A stretch of DNA of 64,000 nt, taken from the NCBI GenBank assembly GCA_014529385.2, contig CM043945.1, forward strand, positions 140,594,241 to 140,658,240, written 5' to 3'. Under the pieces are notes generated by a model. It did not search any database. It was not told the origin of the DNA and saw nothing but the letters and a program-made list of their open reading frames with translations. Below are positions 1-12,754 of this stretch, piece after piece. Within the stretch, counting starts at the first letter, position 1. Every line of letters begins with the position of its first letter. The position numbers and the translations under genes are program-made. Origin of the DNA: Adiantum capillus-veneris. Lineage: Eukaryota; Streptophyta; Polypodiopsida; Polypodiales; Pteridaceae.

Positions 1-402
1 GGGGCTGTCCATTTTGCCAAATTTCTCACTTTTTTTCTGTTGTTCTGGCTGTGCAAGTTTCTCCTATGAGCGAAGTTTTTGCTCCAATTTGTGATTGTAT
101 CTGGCATATTTTACCCATATTGTGTGAGCTATTTGCCCCATTGGTGTTGGCCCAAGCTCTATTGTATCTAAACATAAAAAATTCTCCTATTTTGAGCTGA
201 GGTTTTTGGGTGTGTGTGTGTGTATCTCTCTGTGTGAGTGGGCAAACGAATAGTCTCTCTCCTTTCACTCCATAGGTGTGTTCCCTGTCTCGGCCAGGTG
301 TGTTGTGTAAGCCGACTGGTGCTCCATAGTGTGTGTGTATATCCTTCCAAGAGTGTGGGTCGGGTCATTATAGAGGCGTTGTGTGTGTTTCCATCCCGCA
401 CA
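1..402 (+). mobile_element. 3' portion of the 5' LTR of Tat-like element A
   Basis: This stretch is repeated, with scattered differences, at 12349-12749. Both copies end in CCCGC(A/T)CA. Here a spacer and a primer-binding motif (411) follow, so this is the right end of the 5' LTR, and the other copy is the right end of the 3' LTR. The left part of the LTR lies outside the window. No coding content is credible; short reading frames across it are LTR sequence. Confidence 0.8.
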
Positions 403-410
403 CATTCTTT

Positions 411-430
411 TGGCGTCCCCACGGAGGATC
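411..430 (+). other. Candidate primer-binding site of element A
   Basis: TGGCGTCCCCACGGAGGATC begins eight bases after the LTR terminus at 402. TGG at the start is what pairs with a tRNA CCA end. Element C has a similar motif, TGGTGCCCCCGTTGAGG, at 44081 just past its own LTR. The tRNA species was not identified. Confidence 0.6.
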
Positions 431-1455
431 TTCTTCGAGTACCTCCTGCTTCGAGCTTCAAGCTTCGAGATTCGGGATTACAGGTTGCAGATTACAGGTT
501 ACAGGTTACAGGTTATAGGGAGAGGTACAGGTATAGGTGATTCACATAGGTACAGGTAGCTGGAGTACAGTGATATACTAGCAGTTGTTGTGGGTATGCA
601 TCACTTGGCGCTTGTTTGAGCGCATTGTCTGCTGGATTGTACATTACTTGTGGAAACTGCCATTGTACGCATTTTTGGAGCCATACTTGGTTTTATTTGG
701 CAGTCCCAGCCATTTCTAAGACTTGGTTTGGAAGATAGTCATTTCTGAGACTTGACTATACGCGATTTGCATTAGCCTTAGTGTGAGGGTCGATAGCGTG
801 AGGTTTTATTGAGCTGGGGGATTCTCAAATGTGGAGATCCTTTTGGTGATACAGGTAGCTGGAGCACCCTTTTCGTGACCTCGCCATAGGCTATGTATTA
901 GTGATTCCTATTTGATACTTGGGTTCTACTGTTGGAAGTTTATGCATACATATACAATCTATATTTTGGGTTCTTACTGCTCTACTTCTGGGGAAACTCT
1001 GTCAAAATTTTTCCAAGTTATGATGGCTGGTCTTTTGGTCTTTTAATCCATTTATACTATTATGCTGCTGAAATTCTGGCAAAATCAAAGGATAAGTCAG
1101 GTGTGCGTTCTTGGGAGCTTCATGGTTGACTTTAATGGATGATCAAAATGGCCCTCAATTCACTCCTTTTCATTTAACTCAGAGAATCCAGGTAAATATT
1201 CATGTATCCAGGAAGATTTTTTTCCAGTAGGGCATAGTCTTTATGTTCGGGCCAAGAAGATTACGAGAGATCCTAGAATGTCCTTTGCGTGTTATAATTC
1301 CAATGATTAACTATGAAAACTCATTTGATGTGCATGTGTTTGTCCTTATCTAAAGCTGAGCTCCATTGAAGTTTCTTGGGATTGGGTAGTGAAAAGTTTT
1401 GGGTTCTTGCATGTGTGTTTGAAGGGGTTCTCAAAGCATCGTAACTTGGGTAGCC
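431..1455 (+). other. Leader of element A, no confident gene
   Basis: About 1 kb separates the primer site from the gag start. Near 474-525 a 7-8-base unit (ACAGGTT and variants) is repeated about six times. A 65-codon frame at 932-1129 has no recognisable features. I see no convincing protein here, although the related element C encodes a protein in the equivalent interval. Confidence 0.5.
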
Positions 1456-1541
1456 ATGGCTTTCTCTTATCCGGACTTTCATATAAGAAGTGATGAAGAT
1501 GTGGAAGACTTTTTGGAAAAGATGGAGGTTGCCTGCATTAC
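1456..1541 (+). pseudogene. gag N-terminus of element A, interrupted by insertion
   Basis: The frame starts with MAFSYPDFHIRSDEDVEDFL and continues to EVACIT. It matches the starts of gag in element B (14388, MAYSPRVFTGKEDVKD) and element C (44943, MANVAFPTFKGKKGEDLV); the shared pattern MA..xF....EDV.DF..(F/M)EVA fixes this ATG as the gag start. Gag is the retrotransposon capsid precursor that packages element RNA in cytoplasmic particles. The frame is cut at codon 29 by a 5.66-kb LTR element whose target duplication is ATTAC, and gag resumes at 7207. Even after in-silico removal of the insert, one extra single-base shift separates the two halves, so the gene had decayed independently or decayed afterwards. 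Confidence 0.8.
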
Positions 1542-1873
1542 TGCTACATACGGATGCGCGATGGCCCTCCTAGAGCGGAGTGCTACGTTGGCATGGCGAG
1601 AGAGAAGAGAAGAGAGATTAGAAGAGCAACGCAGACACTAGGTGCAATCTCCCCCGTGCAAGAGTGACCATTTCCCTCTTGCACGTATTTCATTTATAGA
1701 TTTCTTGAATGGTAAAAAATGAGTACAAACTGGCCGGCCAGACATAAATGGCCAAAGCTCCTAAAGAGCACTTGAATACATAAAATACCATATCCTTTTT
1801 GTAATAGCCTAGCTCGGTCAAGCCTTTTCCACCTGTCAGCTGCAATAAATAGTAAAATATGAATTCCATAACA
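1542..1873 (-). repeat. 3' LTR of the LARD-like element
   Basis: Starts TGCTACATACGG and ends TTCCATAACA on the plus strand. The same sequence recurs at 6870-7201. The purine-rich tract next to its right edge shows it is the downstream LTR in the element's minus-strand sense. Confidence 0.9.
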
Positions 1874-3575
1874 TACCTCTCCGTTGGAAAGCAACTATCC
1901 TCAGTTGCGAAGATAAAAATCTGCAAACAATACTTGTCAAAAACAATGATTAGAAAACTGTATCAAATAATAAAAGAAAACTGTATCAAATAATAAAAGA
2001 AAAATCCATAAAATTAGATACATTGGTTATGCATGTTGTCATCCACATACTACCTATTCTAGTGTCCCATACCACTTGAATAAGCAGTATATGTCATACC
2101 CTGATAAATCAGGATATCATTGGTCACACTCATCATTGTATAAATCAATTCTCATCAATCTCAAGTTCACTTTCATAAATACTGTCGTGAAAGAAAATCG
2201 TCATATACCAATTCCAAATCCAAAATATCTCTCATTTTCTATACCCGAGTAACAAAATCATACCAGTTGCAATGGTGGCCAGCCACTGTAGCATGATTTT
2301 GTGATTGGTGTTGCCTAAATCAGCGAATCTACATTTGGTATAAGTTTAAAAAATCATGAATCTGCAATTTATTAATGTGCTACCCAGATCGGTGAATCTG
2401 CACTAGGATGAGCATTTACACACTGCCTAAACCAGCGAATCTGTGTGCTTGTGACCAAAGGACTAGACAAGACATAAAGGAGAAAAAGTATATTAACTAT
2501 GCAGTTGACATCACAGTGCTGTATATCACTAAAGGACTTACAAATGGTTGTGCACTATCCCAGAGCACCTTAGCTTGCATGAGTAACTGCATAGCTTACT
2601 GACAAATCATCCCAACAGAAATTTCTTTCAATACAATTAGAGGGCATGACCTTAGCAGTGTAAGAGGGTATCGTAAAATCGGATAAAATATGGTTAGGAT
2701 ATTATTACGAAAGCTGTAAAAATGAGTTTATAAAATAAAGTAAAGAGATTACTTATCTGACGTCCTCGCATTATGGTCTGCATAGGTTTTGTGAATCCTT
2801 AAATGAGTTAGAGAAATGTAACAAAAACAAGTGAAGATCATGATAAAAACCTTTTGATAAGGTCAACCAAGATAGCTAGTTTTATTTCCTTGAGATTGTG
2901 GTAAACGAAATAAAGGTACAATGGTGTGGAGCAGTGCTATTGTACAACAACTATTAAAATATAACATTGAGCCATTTGAAGAGGAGAAAACCTAGAAAAT
3001 ATTCAAAATTTTATAAGTGCAACCAATTGTAAGTCACCAATTAAGAATGCATGACATTTGATAACATCAATCGATACAAGGAATTGCAGAAAGAGCATGC
3101 AATATAGCCTAGCCGGAATTATATGAAGTTGCAAAACGTGGTCACCGAGCAAGCTGGCAGTAGGAGTATGAGCATGGAACATTTTGTACCAGCTTGTGCT
3201 AATTAAAAACATTAAGCAATTGAAAATAAAATGCTAACAACATTGCTAGGTATCGCAAAGGATTTAAAATATTGTGCTAGGTACGGGAAAAAAGGATCAT
3301 GCAAATCATGCCATAAAGTCCACAGATTATAGGTAAAATAAAATCTCTGCAAATAGTGTGATGGAATCCATTGAAGATATTAGAGTTATATAAACCTAGG
3401 TCTTATGATCGCTATATGAAGCTTGATTGTGGTCGTCTCTAACATATCATTTTGTAGTTGTGTTCCAAATACTTTCTGCCTTAATTAGTGTTGTTACCCA
3501 CCGCAAATTTGTACCATTCGTCAATATCTAGTCACATTGTAATTGTCGATGGGGCATATCGTCAATGTAATTCTG

Positions 3576-3611
3576 AGGGGGGGGAGGGGAGGGGAGGGGA
3601 GGGGAGGGGGG
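3576..3611 (+). repeat. GGGGA tandem repeat, possible G-quadruplex
   Basis: A run of eight G is followed by several GGGGA units and a final G-run. Four or more G4 tracts separated by single A residues satisfy the usual G-quadruplex pattern. Confidence 0.8.
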
Positions 3612-5783
3612 AATACGAGTAGAGAGTAGGGTATAGAGACAAAGATAAAGCTACATCACATATGTCATCGTCCAGTATACTATGAGATATGAAGTCACTT
3701 GCATTTTCTATTTAGTGAGTGAGATCACTCATTAGAGTTATGAGAGTCCTCAGGTTGTTTATGCTAGAGTGGGGCAACACGAGGAGAGTCATTCACAAAG
3801 GGAGATGTTTGATTGTGTGAGAGTAGAGACTAGACATTTAGAATAATGAGATCAAACGGAAAAAATCCGGGTGGATCTAATCCAATGCTTGGGTACATAA
3901 GTAAAATGAATGAAAGTGGAAAAATTAAAACTAAAAGTTGAAAAGCCTCAGACTGAATTCATCTTCATCATTGTTAATGCCCGTGGACGTATGGCATCTG
4001 GAGAAAGTATTTCCTGTGGTCATTCAAGAGCTTCCTCGATGTCCATCGTTGTAAGGGGTCATAGTGGGAGAGGGAAGAGAGAGCGAGAAAATGAAATGAA
4101 ATGTTTCATTATATGGCTATAAAGTGCCAAAATGACCGATGAGACTAAACGGATACAATCCGTGTGAATCGAATACAATGTCTGGGTACAAATTAAAATG
4201 AAGTAACGTAAAAATAAATTTTTTAAAAAAACTTCATTATTAGCATCGTCATGCCCTGAAGTAGTCTGAGAAAGTATCGCAGTAGTCGCTGAGGAGCTTT
4301 GACCAGAAGGGGGAGCTCGCCAACAGCTTAGCAGCTTAGCACGAGGGAATGTAAAGGGGTGGGGATCCGCCAGTGATCAGAGAAAAGGTCGTTGAGAAGA
4401 GAGTTTCCACGAAAAAGGGGGAGGCTACAGAGTTCGCCCGCTAGCGCTAGATCAGTGTGAGGCTGCCTGATCACAAAGGAGGGCCGAAAATGGCATGCAG
4501 GGCTGTTGGTTGCTGGACTGCTTTCGCCAACCGCAGCCGATCGAGAGAAATTTTCACCGTGGGGATGGATTGGACCTAGCAGTATAGGAAAGATGGTTGT
4601 TGGCATAGAATTAAACTCTATTGATGCAAGTGCTCCACACCTCGGACGCAGCAAAGCACCAAATAATTTAGCAACCTTGAGTAATCGAATTCAGGGGAGG
4701 GGGGGGAGAGAGAGAGTGAGGTTAGATGGAAACTAGTGAGCCTGATCTTGGCAGCTAATGAGCCTCACAGACAGTCAGGAGGGAGAGAGATTGTGGAGCT
4801 TGCGATGTTCTGTATGGAAGCACAACTTCCTTGCTCCCTTGCTATGCCACTGCGATGTCGTGCTTTCTCCATGTCGTTGTATTGTGCTTCTCTCTCGCTT
4901 TGTGTTCTCGAAACGGCATGAGGTGCAGAGCATCTGACATAGTTGGCAGGCTTAGGGAAGCTTGGTATAATAGACTGCAAGAGAACCATGTAAGCAGCTC
5001 CATCCGTAAGTGAAGATGTAGTCAAGGGCCTACTGGTACTCAGAGCACACCAGTGCACAGATTTCTTCTTCCATGGTTGAATTCCTTGAAGATCTTCTGA
5101 ACGGAAGAAGGGTGCGTAATCAGGTCGCTTCCCATGATGCTAAATGTGCATAGATGGCAGGGTCAGAGATCGTGGGTACACACTCAGTGGCTGCAGTCCA
5201 TGATCATCTGCATGTTGGAGGGAGAGAGAGAAAAGACATAGGCAGATGCAAGGTGGTGAGCCAGAGATATTGAGACTGGGTGTGTGTGTGTGTGTGCCAG
5301 TTTGGTGGTTGGCCAAGCAAAAAGGGTGGCTGCTGGACAGGCAAGAAGAAAGTGTGTGAGAGAGAAGGTGCAGTTGTCGTAGAAGTAATGGGTGGTACGG
5401 AGAGAGTGAGAGAGAGTTCGATTGCGCCTGTGTGTGTGTGATTAGAAGGGGGTTGGTGGGGGTAGGAAGACTGAGAGTGCACGACACTGCATGGCAGTTG
5501 GGTGGTGTACAGTAATTGGTAGTAGTCATCAAAAGCAGGGAGTAGTGTATATACGGCACGCTAGGTGGTGGAAGGTAGGGAGTTAGAGTTATCCGAACGG
5601 GGCTGGTTAATTTCTTTTGCATGCCAATGAGATGGTGGGAGCTGCAGTTGGAGCAGTAGTTTCATGACAGCAGCATAGCCGCCTGCATGCTCGTAACGAT
5701 GCAAAAAAAAAAAGAAAAAAACACAGCAGTGGCCCTGTTTGGACCAGTTTTAGAGATCGTGGATTACACGGACTCGCCGTGGG

Positions 5784-6004
<221 letters not shown>

Positions 6005-6856
6005 TGCCACAAGTACGATGAAGGTTGCATGGGGGCTGGTGGAGAGGAAGTGGAGTGGTAGCAGGAGAGGAAGATTGTAAAGCAGGTCTAGTCTCAGCTC
6101 TAGGATTGCAAGCGACCCAACTAATTGTGTTATTGCCGCTCGATATTGTAGGCGAAACCCATAGTTAGTGGAAGGTACACAACGAAAGTGTGCGAGTTTG
6201 GTGAGGAGGGGCTGATAGCGGCTTTCTGTTGGTCGGTACGTGAAAATGGCGGACGACGGGTAATGGACGACGTACGTCTACTGCGACTAACATTCCTTAG
6301 CAGGAGTTCAGATCACCATCTTTATTCCCTCTATTTACCGCTCCTTATGCAGATGGTAAATAGTCATTAGTTAATACATAATATCACTCTCTTTGCCGCT
6401 CCTTATGCAGATGATAAATCGTCATTAGATCATACATAATAAATCCACTACAGAAAGTTCATAAAGATATAAGGGCCATTATCTGGCTAGGTGTTATGCA
6501 TAAAAAAAAGACACGTACGTTGATCTGTGTAATAACTATGAAATAAAAATTAAGATTTCATGATCAATATAGTGCTTCTTCTCATGCATGAGTTTTAATC
6601 TATTTTTGTACTTAAGAGTCACCATAACTAGACTACTAGTATTACTACCAATCACTGGATTATCTCTATTTCACTATGAAAATCCCACAATTCTTGAAGT
6701 ATTCATACACATTTGCAGTCCTAGTATATTAATAATAATCACTTATATAAAATTTTTAAGCAACTTCAAAAAATAAGTACAGGTAAGCATCACTTATCTT
6801 TGATTGTGTTGATTTCCATAGGCATGATTTGTGTAAAATTCGAGAATGTAGCCCAT

Positions 6857-6868
6857 GCTCTGATACCA
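6857..6868 (-). other. Primer-binding site, initiator tRNA-Met
   Basis: The minus strand reads TGGTATCAGAGC, the exact primer site used by many plant LTR retrotransposons, which pairs with the 3' end of initiator tRNA-Met. It sits one base inside the LTR that ends at 6870. Confidence 0.95.
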
Positions 6869-6869
6869 C

Positions 6870-7201
6870 TGCTACATACGGATGTGCGATGGCCCTCCTA
6901 GAGAGGAGTGCTACGCCGGCATGGTGAGAGAGAAGAGAAGAGAGATGAGAAGAGCAATGCAGACACTGGGTGCAATCTCCCCCATGCAAGATTGACCATT
7001 TCCCTCTTGCACGTATTTCATTTATAGATTTCTTGAATGGTAAAAAATGAGTACAAACTGGCCGGCCAGACATAAATGGCCAAAGCTCCTAAAGAGCACT
7101 TGAATACATAAAATACAATATCCTTTTTGTAATAGCCTAGCTCGGTCAAGCCTTTTCCACCTGTCAGCTGCAATAAATAGTAAAATATGAATTCCATAAC
7201 A
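6870..7201 (-). repeat. 5' LTR of the LARD-like element
   Basis: Near-identical partner of 1542-1873. The adjoining primer site on its left identifies it as the upstream LTR for the minus strand. Confidence 0.9.
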
Positions 7202-7206
7202 ATTAC

Positions 7207-8095
7207 AACCAGATTCATGACCCGGCACAGATGTTACGTCTTCTCCAAATCTGTTTGAAGAGTGATGCACGAGGTTGGTCCAAAGCATTTGAAGAGGAGT
7301 TGCGTGTGGCTGATGCACCTGTAAGATTGAGTTGGGACAATCTATGGCATGGATTGGAAGTGGAGTTTGTGAAGATAGAAGATCCGGACAAAGTGTGGCA
7401 AGAAGTACAGGCTTTAGTGCAAAAGGAAGGTGAGCCAGTAGATGTGTACATACGTAAGTTCTCATTGGCATGGGAGAGGATGTGCAAGGCCTTATCACCA
7501 TAGGTACCCCCGCCTGACATGATGAAGAAGGACAGGTTCTTGGCTTGTCTTTGGGAGAATATACGTTGGACTGGAGCTAAAGAAGCCTAGGACATATGAA
7601 GATGCACTAGAGGTAGCAAGGAACAAAGAGTGGAAGTTGAGGAAAATGAGTCAGTTAGGGGTGGAGTCTTTGCCCATGAGGTCTGAATTTCAGCCTATGG
7701 ACTCTTTACAAGGTTGCATGCCAGGGGTTCATCATGAACCAGTAGTTCCTGTTACTCCTCAGGTTATGCCAGCAGTGGTCACTACAACAATGCAAGATGA
7801 TGGGCGAAGGCAAGACATGAGGCAAGTGGTAGATTTAATGAAGAATCTCAGCATAAATATGCTAGGTCAAGTGGGAAATAATCGAGGTCAAGGGAGGTTT
7901 GCAAATTAGCGAGGAGGTGAAGAAAGACCCAGGAATGGTGTTGGACAAAGTAATGGTAGGTTCTGGAGGCAGACGCCCACATGTTATAATTGTGGAGAGT
8001 TGGGCCACATCAGCCCGCAATGTGATAAGCCACCAAGGATGGGGGGAGACATGTATCCATTGCCAAGACAGGTGTTAACTAGGTCAAATGATTAT
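7207..8095 (+). pseudogene. gag of element A, remainder, with zinc knuckle
   Basis: Coding resumes after the inserted element. The frame 7231-7503 holds a capsid-like helical region (SDARGWSKAFEEEL, then VDVYIRKFSLAWERM), which parallels gag of elements B and C. After a stop at 7501 and a frame change, 7637-7909 continues gag. A nucleic-acid-binding zinc knuckle CYNCGELGHISPQC (CX2CX4HX4C) lies at about 7982-8023. Several stops and frame changes make it a pseudogene. Gag coats the element RNA and the knuckle binds it. Similarity to the two other Tat-like gags in this window supports the call. Confidence 0.8.
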
Positions 8096-9408
8096 GGCAT
8101 TGAAATTAAGGGAGAAGAAGGAACCAGTGGATTAACCCAAGACGAAAAGGGAAAGACAAAAGTGCTAAGTGTAGTCACCTTGGAGAAGGCATCAAAGCTA
8201 GAGGATACATTAGTGATGCCTATTCGGAAGAGGACCACAGAGGAAAAGGAAGGAAGAAGTGCCCCAGGTCCTAGTAAGAAGAAGGGAAAGAGTCATGAAG
8301 GCGAAGATGTCAAGGCCAAGAGGAAAAGAAGGGCTCGTCTCACAAGTTTCATGTTTCAGATTTTCCACTAGGGGATGGGCAATTAAGCTATGAAGGAGGA
8401 TCTGACAAGCAGGAAGGCAGATGTTACTTTTGGGTAGCTTATAGAGATGGTGCCTAAGCTAAAGCGACAACGGAAGAGGATGGTTAACCCAATGGAGAAA
8501 GAACCAGAGAGAGGTTCAGTGAAGGTGTTGGCGATGGATGAGCTACCAGACATTTTCCCAATAGTAGATGTGTGGCACAAAAGAAAAATTTTGGGACAAG
8601 GTTATGTTGATGGCGGAGCTCAAATATGTGTCATAACACACTCATGCATTGAGAAGATGGATCTTACAGTGACTGGGTGTCAGGCTTTCGGATCAGATTG
8701 GCAAACCATCAGAAAGTAAAATGTTTAGGTGTTGTAAAGAGCTTAGAAGTGGAGGCATATGATGCAAAGGCAGTGGTTGATTTTCATGTGATGCTAGCGA
8801 GGTTGGTATTGGGTAGACCATGGTTACGTGCAGTAGGAGCTGTTCAGGATTGGAGACGTGGTACGATTAGCCTCTCTAGAAAGACAGGTGCCAAGAAGCT
8901 ATATACTATGGACACAAGGAAACGATTGGAGGAGCTTTATGAAGATGAGGATGAGTCTAGTGATGAAGACCATTCCACATTGTCTGACAAGGACAATGAT
9001 AGTACTACCAGCAGTGATGAGGATGCTGATGTTGCATTTCTCTTGATAGACAAAGAAATCTAGGAGCCAGGTTTAGTTGCATTTGCGAATGAGCTCGAAG
9101 ATGAAAGTGAAGGGCCTTATGAAGTGATTGAAGGGCTGATGCAAACCAAGGTTGAAATGTCAAAGAAGTAGGAATTGATGACACAAATGATCAGTGGAGA
9201 CCTCTCAGCTATGGAGAAGGAGATATATTTGCACATGCAGATCTATGCCAAAGTAATTGATGGTTTTCTTGATGCAAACTTGATATATGGCATCTCTACG
9301 GGTTTTCCTTGGGAACCAGGTGGAACCTTGATTAAGCTTTTGATGCAGGGAAGGCAAAGTGTTTTTGTGTGGGATCCAAGTGAAATGAGCATCTACTAGT
9401 GTTGCTGC
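8096..9408 (+). pseudogene. Protease region of element A, with acidic tail
   Basis: A lysine-rich linker (to 8371) leads into an aspartic protease domain. The catalytic-site motif is YVDGGAQICVI near 8601, the Tat-lineage form with DGG in place of DSG or DTG. The fold's end motif LVLGRPWL is near 8806-8830. The frame changes near 8690, splitting the domain. An acidic Ser/Asp/Glu-rich tail runs to 9062, and after TAG another stretch runs to 9399 (ends PSEMSIY). The retroviral-type protease would cleave gag-pol. RT, RNase H and integrase are absent: the coding stretch is followed within 50 bases by the polypurine tract, so this copy could not move by itself. Confidence 0.8.
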
Positions 9409-9413
9409 TGCTA

Positions 9414-9425
9414 AGCATGAATGCT
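9414..9425. repeat. Palindrome before the polypurine tract, element A
   Basis: AGCATGAATGCT is a short inverted repeat seven bases before the purine tract. Element B has the longer palindrome GAGCATAAATGCTC at the corresponding place (19597-19610). Confidence 0.7.
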
Positions 9426-9431
9426 CTAGCA

Positions 9432-9447
9432 GGCTAGGGGATGGGAG
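9432..9447 (+). other. Polypurine tract of element A
   Basis: GGCTAGGGGATGGGAG is the purine-rich primer for plus-strand DNA synthesis expected just before a 3' LTR. The LTR probably starts at TGTGAGG (9453). Confidence 0.7.
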
Positions 9448-9452
9448 AATTA

Positions 9453-12400
9453 TGTGAGGAGTTTTTTGGAGCAAGTGATTGCACATATGTACATACACAT
9501 GTATGGTGCATCAAATAAAGGATTGCCCATTTTCCAGAGCCAGGTGGTTACGTGGGGCCCATATGTGTACAGGTAGGACAGGGTGTACATAGTGCATCGA
9601 TTTTCATTATCACCGGTACGAGTGTGCTTTGTCTATAATAATGAGGAGTTGGTAGCACGTAAAACTTCTCGAGGAAGCTATCCGCAGGTTGACGACATGA
9701 GGTAAGCAGGTGCGTCAGATGGCATCTAGTGACGTCAGGAGGTCGAATGGGGTCAATACTTGCACGTGGAGAAGTACGCTATCAAAAAGTAGGCGGTCTT
9801 GCCAGGAAGGCACCGGGCCTCTTGCTGTGAGAGTTTGTGAGGAAGCTCAAGGGTTATGAGAAAGAGCTAAGATGTAGATAACATAGCTTCTAGAGCTAAA
9901 GAAGAAATGTAGCCAAAGAAGCCGCTCACTTTTCCTTACAAACACACACGTGATGGAGAGAACTCATGAAAGATAGTCAGAACAAAACAAAAATGAAAAC
10001 ATCGAGATTACGATCATATCGTATCATGGGTAGGATAAAAGGGTTAATGGATGATTTAATGATGTTTAATCTTTGTTGTCCAAATAAGCTGCGGATTGCT
10101 CTTTGGAACTGTAGCTTTGTGCTTACTATAATGTATATGTTTTGTCTAGCGATTGGGATTAGTTGTGAGTACAAATCCGCTTGATTCATAATAAAATAAC
10201 CACATTCACATCAAAAGAGAAGTCATAGTCAATAATAGGTAGTATGATGGGATCTGGTGAAAGAAGTATTTCATTGAGCCTTTCAGGACCAAATAGAAAC
10301 ACTATGCGTTGCTGAAAGTGAATCTTTCGACTAATCCAAATGTTGACCCTAATAGATTGCACTGAATGGAATTGAAAGAAATTACCTCTATGTGGATTAT
10401 GGTTATTCATCAATGACATACCTAGTATGCTCAAAGATAAAGGTGTGAAAGAAGTGAAAGGAGAAGAAGAAGAGAGTTTCTCCCCAAGCCGTATTGTTGC
10501 CCTTAGGCAATAAGGATACTGCGGGGAGAGAAGTACCTGTAGCAAGGAGATTCTAGAGTTTGTGGAAGAGAATGAGAACCTTAAGAGAGAGAGAGATTCT
10601 TGTGGAAGATGAAGATATGGTTACTAACCTTGTGCTCATAATTGTTTCCCACAAGAAGGTTGTACTCATTACATTGACAAGGTTTCTGCTTGAATACCTT
10701 CCAATGAAACAATTAGGACACAACAAGAGAGATCAAAGGGGAAGTAAGATAGAATTAGAGATAGATCTAAGTGTGGTGGTGGTATTAAAGATAGATAAAG
10801 ATAGAGTTAGAGACAAGTATTGGACTAGATATGCAAATGAAAGTAAAACTAGCAACATATATCTTACATGAGAGCAATCGCCACCACCTTAATGGAGAGA
10901 GAAGATGGAGAGCAAGACTTCAGCCTTTCTTCAAGAGAAAGTGTGGCACTAAGATGAGTGTGTCACTATGGAATTGAGCTATTCTTACTCACTCATAACT
11001 TGCCCCATGGAAGAGAAGGTTGCCCTTTTTATAAGTGAGGGAGCCATGTTTTACATAATTACTTGATTAGGCTAAAGAGTTAGCCCAAATCAAATGTTAT
11101 TTGGATATTTCTTGAAATGGGCTAAATTAGGACTCAAAATATCATGAAATTCAGCATTTTTGGTCGTTGAGGCTCCATGTGGGTGCATGATGTATATGGG
11201 CCCCACCTAGGCATCTTCTGTGTGGCTCCAGCAGGGGGTCCCAACTTGTGTGTCTTGTCCTTCAAGGCATCTTTGAGGTGTCACATTCACATGCTTATGT
11301 CTTTTATCCTCCAAATATCTTATTTTATGGAAAAAGACCAAGATTACCTCTTTTCACTTGATTCACTTGTTTACCATCTCTTCTTGCAGTGTAGTTTGTG
11401 AGAGGGTTTTTCACTGGTTTCCCTGTAACTTTTGACCTGTAGCTCGGATTGACATGCTTCAAAAGGCAAAATTGGCCTACTAAAAGAGCTTGACTTGGTT
11501 TTGGCCTTTTCTCCACGCCCTTAGGTCAGAATTTTCAAATTGGGATGGTCCAAGAAGCTTTGGATCGTCCTTTTCATAAAGTCTTCTAGTAGGCCCTTCC
11601 CTCTTGTATGTATCCAAGAAGGTATGCATTATTGAAGGGTTATATTATTAAATAAATGTGAAAAGAAAAAAATAATTTATATATGGTAGGATATAGCTGA
11701 GATATTAGAAGAAATATACAAATGCTTTTCCTCAGACAAAAAGAGGCACAATCATTGATACTTCTCTTGCAGTACTTTCTAATAGTAATGTACATTTATA
11801 TTACTTCAAAGGTAATACTAAGGTATGGTAGAAAGCTTTTATTTATGCATATGAGTATTATATGAAGTATAATTATGCGTCAAAAAGTCACAAGATAAAT
11901 CGTTTAATGCCTGTTCCCACTATATACACAGCACGACAACGTGCACAACGTGGATGTTTTCTTGTGATATTTATGCAGAAAGGTCATCATGAGGACCATG
12001 TTTTGGGGGACACTTCACGTGGTGGCGAGACGCATTATTGCAAAAAGTTGAGTGCCAGGTGTGCGGATGATGCAAAAAGGTGACAACTATGGACTGCGAG
12101 TTTTTGGCCTGTTCGGGGTCCGTTTGAGGTCATCTAAAATGGCAAGGGTGCCCAACTAATAAAGCTAAGTGTGGGAAGTGAAAAAACAGAGAGAAGACCA
12201 GAGAAAACGTGGAGAAGAGAGGAGGAACAATTGCAACTGTGTTTTTGCTAATTTTGGAGCCTGTTTTGGCCGTAAACTGCTCATCCGAGGTCGGATTTGA
12301 GCACTTTGACATTGTAGACAAGGGTTTGGGGCCATTCTGCACGTGATGGGGCTGTACATTTTTCCAAATTCCTCATTGTTTTTTTCTTTTTTGTCTTTGT

Positions 12401-12749
12401 AAGTTTCTCCTATGAGCGAAGTTTCTGCTCCAATTTGTGATTGTATCTGACATATTTTACCCATATTGTGTGAGCTATTTGCCCCATTGGTGTTGGCCCA
12501 AGATCTATTGTATCTAAACATGAGAAATTCTCCTCTTTTGAGCTGAGGTTTTTGGGTGTGTTTGTGTGTATCTCTCTGTGTGGAGTGGGCAAACGGATAG
12601 TCTCTCTACTTTCACTCCATAGGTGTGTTCCCTGTCTCGGCCAAGTGTGTTGTGTAAGCCGCGTGGTGCCCCATAGTGTGTGTGTATATACTTCCAAGAG
12701 TGTGTGTCGGGTCATTATAGAGGCGTTGTGTGTGTTTCCATCCCGCTCA
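9453..12749 (+). mobile_element. 3' LTR of element A, with internal insertions
   Basis: The left edge is inferred from the purine tract. The right edge is shown by the match of 12349-12749 to 1-402. At about 3.3 kb it is long, partly because a fragment related to the LTR of element G (9780 to about 10070) lies inside it. A diverged direct duplication of about 230 bases (about 9970-10180 and 10190-10420) can be recognised from parallel minus-strand frames sharing FQ..I..LFG..RLN. There is no credible gene in it. Confidence 0.6.
9780..10070 (-). mobile_element. LTR fragment related to the element G LTR
   Basis: The sequence from TCAAAAAGTAGGCGGTCTT through the aggaaggcaccgggcctctt segment, and on to the tcatgggtaggat segment, aligns in order with 54756-55070. 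In that copy the left edge is the LTR terminus next to a primer site. Here no primer site is present, so this is a solo or truncated LTR. Confidence 0.6.
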
Positions 12750-12754
12750 CAACG

